A DNA stretch of 64,000 nt from Spirochaetota bacterium (GCA_023401595.1 JAEXDQ010000039.1:24092-88091), one strand, 5' to 3'; positions 1-9,199 are shown, counted from the first letter of the stretch. Notes: generated by a model not told the origin, from the letters alone. A program made the numbers and translations.

Positions 1-2
1 TC

Positions 3-1670
3 GGTCTGCAGGTTGAAGAACGGAGCGCCCTGCTACGCGCCGCCGCATCAAAAGGTCTGCAGGTGGACATCTATCCTGGCGCTGATGAAGTCGGCTGCAC
101 ACTGCTTTCCAGAGTCGTCCTCGGGGCAAGGCCGAAACGGACGAAAATCGGGATTCTGTGGTCAACAGAATTGGGGCCCGGTATCGTTCCCCTTTATGAA
201 GGACAGCCCTACCGCGCGACAGTATGCCAGCACGTCGCATCGGCCGGCATGGAGATAGCGCCGCCCAGCGGGGATTTCAATGGTGTGGATATCGTGCTGG
301 CCGTCAATACGCCGGCCGCCGAAACGCAAGAAAGCAGCGAACAGAGGCCCTGGGCGCCTACCGGGGAACGCTCCGCATTCGTCGACGCCTTGGAACGGCT
401 TGCGAAGGAGGGGGTACCGGTCCTGGTAGCCGACGTCGCATACGCCAATGGTTCCGATCTGACCCTTGTACAACTTCTGAAGCAACGGAACCTGCTTGGA
501 AGGCTCTCCGGTTACAGCGCCGTCAATACAAACGGGAATTCCCTGGGAACTGTTCTGGCGCAAGGATGCGCGGCCCTCGTAGGAACCGATACTTCCCTGC
601 TGGTCCTTCACAGGCTGATCGATGATTGTTGTTATCAAGCTGTAGTCAGGAGATTGGTCGGAGCCCTGTATCCTTCCGCATGGCATGACGCGACCGAAGG
701 CGCACGTCAGGCGATTGAATACCTCATGCCCTTGGCTATCGACTATTTCATCGGAACCATTCCGTATTCGGTCTCTTGCCGATTGCCTTGGGACAGGTTG
801 TTTGAGTGTAAGGTGGAATTGACGCCGAAATACGACGCGACCGGGAAACGACGGCCAGGAACGGACTGTTCCAATCCCCGGCCTCAGCTTTCCAGGCAAG
901 CGACACCGGAAGCTCCACATACAAGAGAGGAACTGTCCATGGATTTGGAAGGGTTCGGCATTCCGCGAAACGCAACGCTTCTGATCCATTCCTCCTGCAA
1001 GAGCATCGGTCCCGTCGACGGTGGCGCAAATACCGTACTTGATGTATTGCAGGATTACTTCGAACCGGGATTGCTGATATTTCCCACCCATACATGGGAC
1101 AGGGTCAACCCGGAGAATCCTGTGTTCAGCGTGGCGGATACCGCCTGCTGCACGGGGATATTGCCTGAACTGTTCAGGAAACGGCCCAATGTGGTCAGGT
1201 CGGGACATCCGACACATTCCGTCGCGGCATGCGGTATCGATGCGCAAGCTTTTACGGCGGACGACGTCCGTTTCGACACGCCATGCGCCAGAGGGTCCTC
1301 CTGGGGAAAGCTGTTGGACCGGGACGCGGTCATCATGCTCCTGGGAGTGACGTTCATCCGTAACACGTTCATCCATGGCGTCGAGGAGTACCTCGATATT
1401 CCGGGCCGGCTGACGGACGGGCATACGATGTACTACAGCGTCCAGCCCGATGGAGCCAAGATCGAAGTACCCTCGCGAAGGCATACAGGACATCCGTCCG
1501 ACATGTTCGATCGTATCCTCCCAAGCTGCCTGGAGAAAGGAATCGTACACAGAGGCTTCTTCGGAGACGCCCCCATACTCTGGTTCAGAGCGAGGGAACT
1601 GGCGGCGGAGGTCGCCTGGAGGCTGTTCCTTGAACCGCACCTGTTCGACAATCCCGACGTAGGGGACTGA
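3..1670 (+). CDS. DUF4127 protein fused to an AAC(3)-type N-acetyltransferase domain (5' end outside the window)
   Basis: The reading frame is open to the left edge, so the start is missing; 555 residues are visible. About the first 270 residues look like the C-terminal half of a DUF4127 protein, ending in the typical PWDRLFECKVE stretch. A 40-residue low-complexity linker follows. From about residue 313 comes a complete AAC(3)-family domain: LLIHSSCKSIGPVDGG, then SGHPTHSVAACG, then GSSWGKLLDRD and a NTFIHGVEEYLD segment carrying the family's His and Glu. An in-frame ATG at 939, preceded by GAGAGGAA, could also give the acetyltransferase alone. DUF4127 has no assigned reaction that I know of. 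The AAC(3) fold covers antibiotic and sugar/amine acetyltransferases, so resistance should not be assumed. The next genes point the other way. Confidence 0.8.
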   Translation, partial: GLQVEERSALLRAAASKGLQVDIYPGADEVGCTLLSRVVLGARPKRTKIGILWSTELGPGIVPLYEGQPYRATVCQHVASAGMEIAPPSGDFNGVDIVLAVNTPAAETQESSEQRPWAPTGERSAFVDALERLAKEGVPVLVADVAYANGSDLTLVQLLKQRNLLGRLSGYSAVNTNGNSLGTVLAQGCAALVGTDTSLLVLHRLIDDCCYQAVVRRLVGALYPSAWHDATEGARQAIEYLMPLAIDYFIGTIPYSVSCRLPWDRLFECKVELTPKYDATGKRRPGTDCSNPRPQLSRQATPEAPHTREELSMDLEGFGIPRNATLLIHSSCKSIGPVDGGANTVLDVLQDYFEPGLLIFPTHTWDRVNPENPVFSVADTACCTGILPELFRKRPNVVRSGHPTHSVAACGIDAQAFTADDVRFDTPCARGSSWGKLLDRDAVIMLLGVTFIRNTFIHGVEEYLDIPGRLTDGHTMYYSVQPDGAKIEVPSRRHTGHPSDMFDRILPSCLEKGIVHRGFFGDAPILWFRARELAAEVAWRLFLEPHLFDNPDVGD

Positions 1671-1755
1671 ACCGTTTTCCAATCAGAAAAAGGCTGTTCT
1701 CCGCCGACCGGAACGGTGCGGGAGCAACAAGGCGAAGGAGAGAGACAGCGCCCGA

Positions 1756-2040
1756 TTATTTGATTCCGAACGTCTTGATGATGCTGTCTACCGTATTATA
1801 GAGATCGTCCAGATGTTCCTTCATCGCTTTTTTCGCAGTATCGGGATCGCCGTCGATGATGGCGTCGGCAATAGCTTCATGTTCACGTATATTCCGTTCC
1901 ACCCGCCATTCCATCGCCATGACACCCATGCGCCAACGATGCCATTGCAGATTGAGATTGTCAACAAGCGCTCCTGCGCGTTTATTTCCCGCTATGCGGT
2001 ACAATGTGGTGTGGGATCCCATACCACAAGGCCGTCGCAT
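1756..2040 (-). pseudogene. C-terminal remnant of a GntR/FadR-type (FCD) regulator
   Basis: The frame reads LYRIAGNKRAGALVDN and later EHEAIADAIIDGDPDTAKK and MKEHLDDLY, the second half of an FCD ligand-binding domain with its metal-binding His pattern. The winged-helix DNA-binding domain and the first half of the FCD are absent. Upstream of the match the frame runs through a hairpin into a TAG stop at about 2083-2085 without any similarity. What remains is about 80 residues of a protein usually 220-240 long. It lies just beyond the ABC importer operon that such a regulator could once have controlled. I read it as a decayed gene; expression is unlikely. Confidence 0.7.
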
Positions 2041-2058
2041 CCAACGTATGCGACGGCC
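2030..2058 (-). terminator. Hairpin behind the ABC permease operon
   Basis: Eleven-base perfect stem GGCCGTCGCAT / ATGCGACGGCC with a 7-nt loop, 48 bases after the permease stop codon. On the minus strand only a weak TTGTGGT follows, so this may be a Rho-assisted or bidirectional stop. It sits on the breakpoint of the GntR remnant. Confidence 0.5.
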
Positions 2059-2106
2059 AAAAGCGCGACAAACAAAAACACCCTAAAGAGGAAAAATCAG
2101 ACCTGA

Positions 2107-2922
2107 CTACCCTTTTACAGCGCCTGCGGTCAATCCCTTGACGACATACTTCTGGAAGATCATCGTCAGGATGATGGCGGGAGTCATGATTGCTACAGCA
2201 GCAGCCATGACGGCCCCCCAGTCAACCTCGACATATGATAGGAAATTGTAGACCGCGATCGGAAGCGTCCGTGTCTTCTGCTGACTCAGGACCTGAGAAA
2301 ACATGAAATTATTCCATGAAAAGATAAAACTCAATGTCGTTGAGGTCACAATTCCAGGACCGGCCAACGGAAGGATGATTGATATGAACGATCGTTGCCT
2401 CGTGGCTCCATCGACCATGGCGGACTCCTCCATCTCATGGGGGATGGATTCAAAATAGGATGACATAATCCAGACGATCAACGGCAATGCGATGAGAATG
2501 TGCGACAGAATCAGGGCCGCATAGGAATCCATCATCCGTAGACGGGAGAATACGATGTACCAAGGCATCAAGAAAGAGATTCCGGGCATGAGACGGGCGA
2601 CGAGAATGAACAATGAAAGCTTCTTCTGCCCGAAACGGGCGATTGAATAGGCAGCGGGAAGCCCCATCAACAGTGAAAATACGACGGCGGCTACGGCGAC
2701 AATCACCGAATTCTTGAGATAGAGAAGAAAATTCTGCTCATAGAACACCCGCTTGAAGTTCTGCATCGTCGGAGAAAAAACGAACCGTGGAGGCCAGGCG
2801 ATGATGTCCACTTGGGTCTTGAACGCCGACATAAGCATCCAGACGAACGGAAAAAGAATTGGTATCAGAATCAGCAGGATCAGAATCGGAAACCCGATCC
2901 TACTAGCGACAGATTGCTTCAT
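2107..2922 (-). CDS. Carbohydrate ABC transporter permease, MalG/UgpE type
   Basis: A 271-residue inner-membrane protein with about six hydrophobic segments. It carries the EAA-loop that docks the ATPase (ESAMVDGATRQRSF, about residue 180), the signature of the second permease of CUT1 sugar importers. The N-terminus (KQSVASRIGFPILILLILIPI) is the usual cytoplasmic tail plus first helix. It is the last gene of a three-gene operon, 10 bases after the partner permease. No ATPase gene follows, so a shared MsmX/UgpC-like ATPase elsewhere presumably energises the importer. The substrate is unknown; the nearby sugar-acid catabolic genes suggest a sugar or sugar acid. Confidence 0.93.
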   Translation of the reverse strand: MKQSVASRIGFPILILLILIPILFPFVWMLMSAFKTQVDIIAWPPRFVFSPTMQNFKRVFYEQNFLLYLKNSVIVAVAAVVFSLLMGLPAAYSIARFGQKKLSLFILVARLMPGISFLMPWYIVFSRLRMMDSYAALILSHILIALPLIVWIMSSYFESIPHEMEESAMVDGATRQRSFISIILPLAGPGIVTSTTLSFIFSWNNFMFSQVLSQQKTRTLPIAVYNFLSYVEVDWGAVMAAAVAIMTPAIILTMIFQKYVVKGLTAGAVKG

Positions 2923-2932
2923 ACCGTTCTCC

Positions 2933-3811
2933 TTATAGTTCCATCGCCTTGCGCATCTTCATGACCAATAGGCTGAAGAGCAGGACAATGAGGAACAGGA
3001 TGACGAGAACCACGGAGGACTGGCCCATCCTGAAATATTCAAAACTGTATTTGAAAGCCATGATATTGAGAGTCTCTGAAGAATAACCGGGACCTCCGCC
3101 CGTCATGGCGTAGATGATATCGTAGGTTTTCAATGCATCGACGGTACGCAGGATCACAGCCGTCAGAATCGTCGGCATCAGCATGGGCAACGTGATGTGG
3201 AACAGAACTTGAGGCCTGGAAGCACCATCAACCATCGCGGATTCGTACGGTTCTGTAGAAAGTCCAGCCAGACCAGCCAGACAGATGATGGAAATCATGG
3301 GCGTCCATTGCCAGATGTCCACCAGAATCAACGACTGCATCACGGTCTCCGGTACGGATACCCATCCGCTTTGAGGAAGGTGCAGTTTGCTCAAGATGAA
3401 GTTGAGGATTCCTATCGTAGGGTCGTAAAAGAGGTTGAATACGATTCCGATCGCGACAGGGGTTGCGACCAGAGGCAGCAACAATACAAGCTTGACTACG
3501 TTCTTTCCGAAAAAACTACGGTTGAGAATCAAAGCCAGCGCAGTGCCGAGGATAGTCTCGATAATGACCGCACCGAATGTAAAATAGAAGGTACGGCCCA
3601 ACGCCTGAAGAAAACGAGGCTCCTTGAGAACCGTCAAATAGCTTTTCAAGCCGACGAACGACATCGGCCTACCGGAAGTCAGTGTCCAGTCGGTAAAGCT
3701 CATGAAAAAAGTATAGCAGACTGGAAACACCATCAAGACCAGCACGAACAATACTGCTGGCAACGGGAATATCCATCGTAGGTTCCTCTCCACAAAGCCT
3801 TGCCTGATCAT
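2933..3811 (-). CDS. Carbohydrate ABC transporter permease, MalF/UgpA type
   Basis: The first permease of the importer, 292 residues if started at the ATG at 3811, which is preceded by GGAGGCAAGGAAA. The frame continues upstream to 3856 with other possible starts at 3847 and 3826. The chosen start gives the ordinary short basic N-terminus before the first helix (FPLPAVLFVLVLMVFPV). Six membrane segments are visible, and an EAA-loop EPYESAMVDGASRPQVLF lies about 90 residues from the C-terminus. It lies between the binding-protein gene and the second permease and should form the heterodimeric channel with the latter. Confidence 0.92.
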   Translation of the reverse strand: MIRQGFVERNLRWIFPLPAVLFVLVLMVFPVCYTFFMSFTDWTLTSGRPMSFVGLKSYLTVLKEPRFLQALGRTFYFTFGAVIIETILGTALALILNRSFFGKNVVKLVLLLPLVATPVAIGIVFNLFYDPTIGILNFILSKLHLPQSGWVSVPETVMQSLILVDIWQWTPMISIICLAGLAGLSTEPYESAMVDGASRPQVLFHITLPMLMPTILTAVILRTVDALKTYDIIYAMTGGGPGYSSETLNIMAFKYSFEYFRMGQSSVVLVILFLIVLLFSLLVMKMRKAMEL

Positions 3812-3930
3812 TTTCCTTGCCTCCATTTCGTGCCTTTTGCGATTCATCCGGTACAATAGAACCGTAGCAAACAGGTTCCGGGCAAACCGAGAGATATCCC
3901 GGTCACCCGGACCATTTACAATACTACGGA

Positions 3931-5202
3931 TTATTTTCCGCCGTATTCGCCGTCCGTTTTGAGCAATTCATCGACAGCCCTCGCCTTTTCCGCCGCCATC
4001 GCAGGGATTTTGACGGAGGTGCCACTAGAAGTGATGGACTCGATGATCACCTCGCCGATCAGATCACGAGCCTGGCCGACGGAACTCATGAACGGCCGGT
4101 CAAACGGATAACCGTTTTGTGCGGCGTATGCCTGGGTCTCCACCAGACCGGGATTCATGATCTTCAACACTTCAGGATCCTGCCATGCGGAGTCTCGCGC
4201 CATTGTGATATTGCTCAACATGCCTTCCTTGGCTAGAACCGCGCTGGTGGCCCAGTCAAGGAACTGCCGGGCAGCGTCAGGATTCTTCGTGTTGCTGGAC
4301 ATGGCCAGTCCCCAGGACACTACGATGAACGGAGTATTCTGCTTGGGCCCCGCCGGGAAGTTGGCGATACCGACTTCCTCCGCAGGGATCTGAGTCTTGG
4401 CAGGATCGACGACCTGACCGTAGAACACAGAAGCATCGGTCCACATGGCGACCTTACCGGCCTGGAACACGGGCATGATGTTCTCCCAAGACATCGATGT
4501 CACCCCTTGAGGGCCATACTGACCAAGAATCTTACCATAGAATCTGATGGCTTCCACCGCCTCGGGTGAATCGAATACGGCCCGGCCATCCTTGATATAG
4601 TTCCCGCCATAGTTGTAGACGAAGCTGGACATCTGCGTCACTGCGGCCGCGCCCTTTCCTCTGGAGGCGAAACCTGCTACGCCGTCTTTGTTCAGTTTGG
4701 CTGCGGCGGCTTCAAGTTCTTTGAACGTCTTGGGAACCTCTATACCTGCGTTCCTGAACAGATCCTTGCGATAGTACAGAACCTGCCACTCCGTCACCAG
4801 AGGCACGATATACGGGATTCCGTTCTGAGTTCCGATATCGACGGAATTGGCAGGATAGTCGCTGAAATCATAAGTATTCAACGGAGCGTACCAGCCATTC
4901 TTCATGAACATCAGGCCTTCCTGGAGCGGACGGGTCATGAATACGTCGACGGTCGATGAATTAGTGGCGAACTCAGTCGTAAGCTGCTGAGTGAGCTGGC
5001 TTTCCTGGAGGCTCTCCACGTTGACTTTTATGCCGGTCTGCGCTTCAAATTCAGGAATCTTTTTCTTCAGCAATTCCCCATACGGATGGTTTGCGACGAG
5101 TACACGAATCTGCTGCGTTTTTACTTCGCCCTGACCTTGGGCGAACATTGGCAGACAGAGACAGAGCAACAACAAGACAACAACCACTCCTCTCTTTTTC
5201 AT
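3931..5202 (-). CDS. Extracellular solute-binding protein of the sugar ABC importer (family 1)
   Basis: A 423-residue secreted protein. Start chosen at the ATG at 5202 because GGAGAG lies just upstream and a signal peptide follows at once (MKKRGVVVVLLLLCLCLPMF, then AQGQGE). An upstream in-frame start at 5250 would put 16 extra residues before the signal and is unlikely. The body has the family-1 layout: IRVLVANHPYGELLKKKIPEFE at the N-terminus, FMTRPLQEGLMFMKNGWYAPL in the middle, then a KVAMWTDASVF hinge region. It is the first gene of the operon and divergent from the RpiR regulator, which probably controls it. Confidence 0.92.
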   Translation of the reverse strand: MKKRGVVVVLLLLCLCLPMFAQGQGEVKTQQIRVLVANHPYGELLKKKIPEFEAQTGIKVNVESLQESQLTQQLTTEFATNSSTVDVFMTRPLQEGLMFMKNGWYAPLNTYDFSDYPANSVDIGTQNGIPYIVPLVTEWQVLYYRKDLFRNAGIEVPKTFKELEAAAAKLNKDGVAGFASRGKGAAAVTQMSSFVYNYGGNYIKDGRAVFDSPEAVEAIRFYGKILGQYGPQGVTSMSWENIMPVFQAGKVAMWTDASVFYGQVVDPAKTQIPAEEVGIANFPAGPKQNTPFIVVSWGLAMSSNTKNPDAARQFLDWATSAVLAKEGMLSNITMARDSAWQDPEVLKIMNPGLVETQAYAAQNGYPFDRPFMSSVGQARDLIGEVIIESITSSGTSVKIPAMAAEKARAVDELLKTDGEYGGK

Positions 5203-5299
5203 AATGGACTCTCCTTTTAATATGCCGAATGGAACGTATCGGCTTTTCATATTTGTTATTATTGGATGGTTTTCACATTCTGTAAAGCAAAAAAAGAAT

Positions 5300-5339
5300 A
5301 TTCATTTCATTTGCATGAATTTTTTATTCATAGTATACT
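5300..5339 (+). promoter_or_regulatory. Promoter of the RpiR regulator overlapped by ATTCAT/ATGAAT half-sites
   Basis: A plausible sigma70 promoter TTGCAT (5311-5316), 17-bp spacer, TATACT (5334-5339) reads toward the regulator. Three half-sites overlap it: ATTCAT at 5300-5305, ATGAAT at 5315-5320 and ATTCAT at 5326-5331. The last two form a perfect 6-bp inverted repeat with a 5-nt centre. The position between the divergent importer and RpiR genes suggests an operator for autoregulation and importer control. Confidence 0.5.
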
Positions 5340-5424
5340 GTCAACGATATCTTCCGGTACTAGGTTCTTGCATACGGGAAGGACCTTGAGACGGGACATA
5401 CGACTACAACAGTCTGGAGGATTC

Positions 5425-6267
5425 ATGAAGGACGTCAGCTGCATCTACACCATCAAGAAAATGTATGAGTCTCTCAGCAAGACGGAGAAGAAAATAGCCG
5501 ATTTCGTACTTGCCGACCCAGCAAAGGTTGTGACACCAAGCATAGAAGAACTGAGCGACACGATAGGGATATCGGAATCATCAATGGTTCGCTTCGCAAG
5601 AAAGCTCGGTTACTCGGGATACCAACGGTTCAGGATAGCTTTGGCGAGGGAGACGATCAGGCCGGAATCCCAGTTGTTTGAAGCCCCGATCAATCCGGGA
5701 GACGATGAAGTCGATATCGTATTCACGACGGCGATGGCTACATTGGAGATGACCCGACAGAAAATCGACCGGGCGGCCATTGAAGAAGCGGCGAACAAAA
5801 TCGTACAAGCGCGTTCCCTCACCCTGCTCGGATTGGGAGGTTCAAACATTGTGTCGAGGGATGCGTTCCACAAAATTGTCAGGACTGGGATTCGTTGCAA
5901 TTTCGCCGAGGACTTCCATCTACAGCTCATGATCGCATCACAGTTGAGGCCGGACGACATTGCGCTGGTAACGTCCCACACTGGAATCAACAGGGATACG
6001 TTGGCGCTTGTCGAAGAAATCAGGGCGAAAAGATGTCCGGTCATCGTATTGACCAGCAGTCCCCGTTCCGCATTGGCAAGAGCCGCGGATATTCTGCTTA
6101 CTGTTTGGACGGCTTCTTCGACGAGCGTCGCGGAATCGTTCTCCGCGAGGCTGGCCCACTTGACAGTGATCGACATACTCTATGTCGAGATCATGAAGAA
6201 GCTGGACGGTGCGGGAGTATCCAGTTTGCAGAACATGAGGGATGTCATAGCCCAACGGCGTACATAA
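5425..6267 (+). CDS. RpiR/MurR-family transcriptional regulator with SIS domain
   Basis: A 280-residue protein started at the ATG at 5425, preceded by TGGAGG; the longer open frame from 5266 has no homology in its extra part. Residues 1-75 form the helix-turn-helix (SKTEKKIADFVLADP, then IGISESSMVRFARKLGYSG). Residues ~125-255 form a SIS phosphosugar-binding domain (LTLLGLGGSNIVSRDAFHK and ALVTSHTGINRDTLALVEE). Such proteins sense a phosphorylated sugar or sugar acid. It stands between a divergent sugar importer and a downstream sugar-acid catabolic set, so it probably regulates both. The inducer is unknown. Confidence 0.93.
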   Translation: MKDVSCIYTIKKMYESLSKTEKKIADFVLADPAKVVTPSIEELSDTIGISESSMVRFARKLGYSGYQRFRIALARETIRPESQLFEAPINPGDDEVDIVFTTAMATLEMTRQKIDRAAIEEAANKIVQARSLTLLGLGGSNIVSRDAFHKIVRTGIRCNFAEDFHLQLMIASQLRPDDIALVTSHTGINRDTLALVEEIRAKRCPVIVLTSSPRSALARAADILLTVWTASSTSVAESFSARLAHLTVIDILYVEIMKKLDGAGVSSLQNMRDVIAQRRT

Positions 6268-6474
6268 AGATGCAAAGAGCCGGATTACGGCCTGTCGGCG
6301 GTCTTTTTCCAACGGCGGAAAGCCGGAGGAAATATTCCCCGAAGCCGTAGTCCGAGTGGCGCGCTGCACAAACAACGTATCGCGGAGGTATCCGGTCGAT
6401 AGATGCACGTGCATGGATAGTCGATACAGCATCGGACATGATATCCGGGTATATAAAGAGAAGGAGTCAATCAT

Positions 6475-7929
6475 ATGGGAGACAAGGCGACAATCGGACT
6501 GATCGGGCTTGCCGTGATGGGGGAAAACCTCGTATTGAATCTTGAAAGCAAAGGGTTTTCAGTGGCAGTCTACAATCGGACGACGGCCAAGGTGGATGCG
6601 TTCATCCAAGGACGGGCCAAGGGCAAGGCGATTGTGGGGACGCATTCGCTGAAGGAACTGACGGCATCCTTGGAATCACCCAGAAAAGTGATGATGATGG
6701 TCAAGGCGGGCGAGGCCGTGGACAGGACTATCGACCAGCTGATACCTTTGTTGTCTGCCGGGGACATCATCATAGACGGCGGAAATTCCAATTACGAGGA
6801 TACGCAACGGCGAACGGAATATGTGGAATCCAAGGGATTGCTCTATATCGGCACAGGAGTCTCCGGAGGGGAAGAAGGCGCATTGAAAGGTCCATCCATC
6901 ATGCCGGGAGGATCTTTGGAGGCGTGGCCATTCGTCAAGACAATCCTCCAAGCCATTTCCGCGAAGGTGGAGGGGGACGTGCCCTGTTGTGATTGGATAG
7001 GCAAAGGCGGTGCGGGGCATTTCGTGAAGATGGTCCATAATGGGATAGAATATGGGGACATGCAGCTGATTTGCGAAGTCTATTGGATAATGAAGAAGCT
7101 GTTGGGGCTCTCCTACTCCGAAATGCAAACCGTCTTTGCCCGATGGAACACCGGCAAGCTCAATTCCTATCTCATCGAAATCACGGCGGACATCCTAGGC
7201 TTCAACGACACCGACGGGACACCGCTTGTGGAGCATATACTTGATGCGGCGGGACAGAAGGGAACTGGCAAATGGACAGGAATGTCAGCGTTGCAGGAGG
7301 GAGTTCCACTGACATTGATAGCTGAATCGGTGTTCGCCAGATGCCTCTCCGCGGAAAAGGAGGAACGTGTTCGCGCCAGCATGAAGTTCCCCGAACCAGA
7401 ACGGTGCTTTCACGGCGACAAGGAACAGTTCATCGACGCACTCGAAGATGCCCTATACTGTGCGAAAATCGTTTCATACGCACAAGGTTTCGAGCTGATC
7501 AAGCATGCGGGAGAAGAATACCAATGGGATTTGAACCTTGGGAACATAGCCCTTCTTTGGCGTGGCGGATGTATCATCCGTTCTAAGTTCCTCGGAAAAA
7601 TCAAGGAAGCGTATGATGCATGGGCGGATTTGGAGAATCTGATTCTCGACCCATATTTCCAAAACCAAATCAGCCGTTCGGAAAAAAACTGGAGAGCCGT
7701 CGTTTCGATGGCGATTTCACAGGCACTACCGGTTCCATCTTTGTCCGCGGCTCTTTCATGGTTCGATGGATATCGAAGCGCACAACTGCCCGCGAATCTT
7801 CTGCAGGCACAGCGGGATTACTTTGGGGCGCATACCTATGAACGGATCGACCGGTCGAGAGGGGAATTTTTTCATACGAACTGGACAGGCAAAGGCGGGA
7901 ACACGGCATCCACGACCTATAGCATCTAG
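6475..7929 (+). CDS. gnd: 6-phosphogluconate dehydrogenase, decarboxylating
   Basis: Oxidises 6-phosphogluconate to ribulose 5-phosphate and CO2 with NADP(+), in the cytoplasm. The 484-residue length is that of the long homodimeric form. The N-terminal dinucleotide fold shows GLIGLAVMGENL (residues 8-19) and the NRTT segment that fixes NADP specificity. The family signature DAAGQKGTGKWT lies near residue 258, and the catalytic stretch GGAGHFVKMVHNGIEYGDMQ near residue 180. It opens a run of four co-directional sugar genes, 22 bases before the PfkB kinase. Here it probably serves catabolism of gluconate-like acids as well as the oxidative pentose phosphate route. Confidence 0.97.
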   Translation: MGDKATIGLIGLAVMGENLVLNLESKGFSVAVYNRTTAKVDAFIQGRAKGKAIVGTHSLKELTASLESPRKVMMMVKAGEAVDRTIDQLIPLLSAGDIIIDGGNSNYEDTQRRTEYVESKGLLYIGTGVSGGEEGALKGPSIMPGGSLEAWPFVKTILQAISAKVEGDVPCCDWIGKGGAGHFVKMVHNGIEYGDMQLICEVYWIMKKLLGLSYSEMQTVFARWNTGKLNSYLIEITADILGFNDTDGTPLVEHILDAAGQKGTGKWTGMSALQEGVPLTLIAESVFARCLSAEKEERVRASMKFPEPERCFHGDKEQFIDALEDALYCAKIVSYAQGFELIKHAGEEYQWDLNLGNIALLWRGGCIIRSKFLGKIKEAYDAWADLENLILDPYFQNQISRSEKNWRAVVSMAISQALPVPSLSAALSWFDGYRSAQLPANLLQAQRDYFGAHTYERIDRSRGEFFHTNWTGKGGNTASTTYSI

Positions 7930-7951
7930 TGAAAAGGAGGAAAAAATAATC

Positions 7952-9049
7952 ATGTTGAAAATACCGTGTCCATTGCAAGGCGCAGGATTCGATTTCGTCT
8001 CTTTGGGGGCGTTGGTCACCCGGCTTGACCCTGGCGTCGTACCATTTGAATACGCAAACGACTATACCGTTCATGTTTCCGGAGGGGAATACAATGTAGC
8101 GGCCAACCTAGCTCGAGGATTCGGTCTGCGAACCGCTATCGCCTCTGCGATGGTAGACTATCCTATCGGACTCAAAATCGAGGCCGAAGTACGCAAGATG
8201 GGAGTCGCAGGATTCTACAAGCGATTCAATCATGATGGAGTACGAGGCCCGAACATGGCGCAGGTATGGAGCGACAGAGGACAAGGAGTCCGGGCTCCCG
8301 TTGTATTCTACAACAGGGCGAACGAAGCCGCCGCGCTCCTAGCCCCTGGAAGTTTCGACTGGGAAGACATATTGGCCGATGGTGTCCGATGGTTTCATTC
8401 CGGCGGAATCTTCTCCGCGCTTTCCACCACGACGGCCGATCTAATCATTGAAGGGATGGAGGCTGCAAAAAGGGCCGGGGCCATCATATCCTTCGACCTG
8501 AACTACCGGGCGAAACTTTGGAGTTCACTTGTGACGGGGGATGAAGACGTTACGCTCCTAGCGCGGCGAGTTCTCGGCAGAATCGTCGAACATGTCGATG
8601 TACTGGTAGGAAATGAAGAGGATCTCCAAATGGGGCTTGGGCTCAGGGGGCCGGAGGTCGCGGCGACGTCAAAGCTCGACCCGTCGGCGTTCTTTGCGAT
8701 GATGGAGGAAGTCTCCAACCGTTTTCCGAATATCAAGGCCGTAGCGACCACCCTGAGAGAAGTTCAGTCGACCAACAGGCACAACTGGAGCGCCGTCCTA
8801 TGGGTTGATGGTAAAAGTTATCGGGCGCCGACTTGTTCGCTCGATGTCTACGACAGAGTCGGCGGCGGCGATGGTTTCGCAGCGGGGCTTATCTATGGTC
8901 TGCTGGATGGCAGGGAACCGGAAGAAGCACTTCGCCTCGGATGGGCTCATGGCGCATTGCTCACGACATTTCCTGGAGACACGACGATGGCGACATTACC
9001 ACAGGTAGAGGCCTTCACGAAAGGCGGTTCGGCTCGAATCCAAAGATAA
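7952..9049 (+). CDS. PfkB-family sugar kinase, probably 2-keto-3-deoxygluconate kinase-like
   Basis: A 365-residue cytoplasmic kinase. The ATG at 7952 is chosen because AAAAGGAGG stands 11 bases upstream; the open frame extends back into gnd without meaning. It shows the ribokinase-fold N-terminal glycine pair (GGEYNVAANLARGFG, ~residues 43-57). The PfkB catalytic motif is DRVGGGDGFAAGLIYG (~residue 299), whose Asp is the base and whose Gly run is the anion hole. The usual GAGD is GGGD here. Members of this subgroup phosphorylate KDG, gluconate analogues or 5-dehydro-2-deoxygluconate. Its neighbours gnd, the dehydrogenase and the MocA protein fit a hexonate pathway, but the exact substrate cannot be read from sequence. 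Confidence 0.88.
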   Translation: MLKIPCPLQGAGFDFVSLGALVTRLDPGVVPFEYANDYTVHVSGGEYNVAANLARGFGLRTAIASAMVDYPIGLKIEAEVRKMGVAGFYKRFNHDGVRGPNMAQVWSDRGQGVRAPVVFYNRANEAAALLAPGSFDWEDILADGVRWFHSGGIFSALSTTTADLIIEGMEAAKRAGAIISFDLNYRAKLWSSLVTGDEDVTLLARRVLGRIVEHVDVLVGNEEDLQMGLGLRGPEVAATSKLDPSAFFAMMEEVSNRFPNIKAVATTLREVQSTNRHNWSAVLWVDGKSYRAPTCSLDVYDRVGGGDGFAAGLIYGLLDGREPEEALRLGWAHGALLTTFPGDTTMATLPQVEAFTKGGSARIQR

Positions 9050-9163
9050 TCCATCCGGCAGGGATGGCCAACGCCTGCATATGACTGGTTTTTTTGGAAA
9101 AACGCCACAGAATCCAGCACGCAAAATAACGACAACACGGCCCGTCCATGTGCCGGACATGAA

Positions 9164-9199
9164 CAGTACGGCGAATCCGACAGCAACGCAGACACGGCC
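9164..9199 (+). repeat. 36-bp direct repeat, copy 1
   Basis: Begins CAGTACGGCGAATCCGACAG. It matches 9269-9304 at 35 of 36 bases, 105 bases apart, inside the only sizeable gap (9050-9334) of the sugar-acid gene set. The rest of that gap holds no gene I can see. Confidence 0.9.

Noticed and set aside
3..1670. Aminoglycoside resistance gene
   Set aside because: The AAC(3) fold is present, but fused to DUF4127 and without evidence of drug specificity; family members also act on other amines.
162..1682. Long open frame of 506 codons on the minus strand opposite the DUF4127-AAC(3) gene
   Set aside because: It has no recognisable domain and follows from GC-biased codons of the plus-strand gene, which shows clear family motifs.
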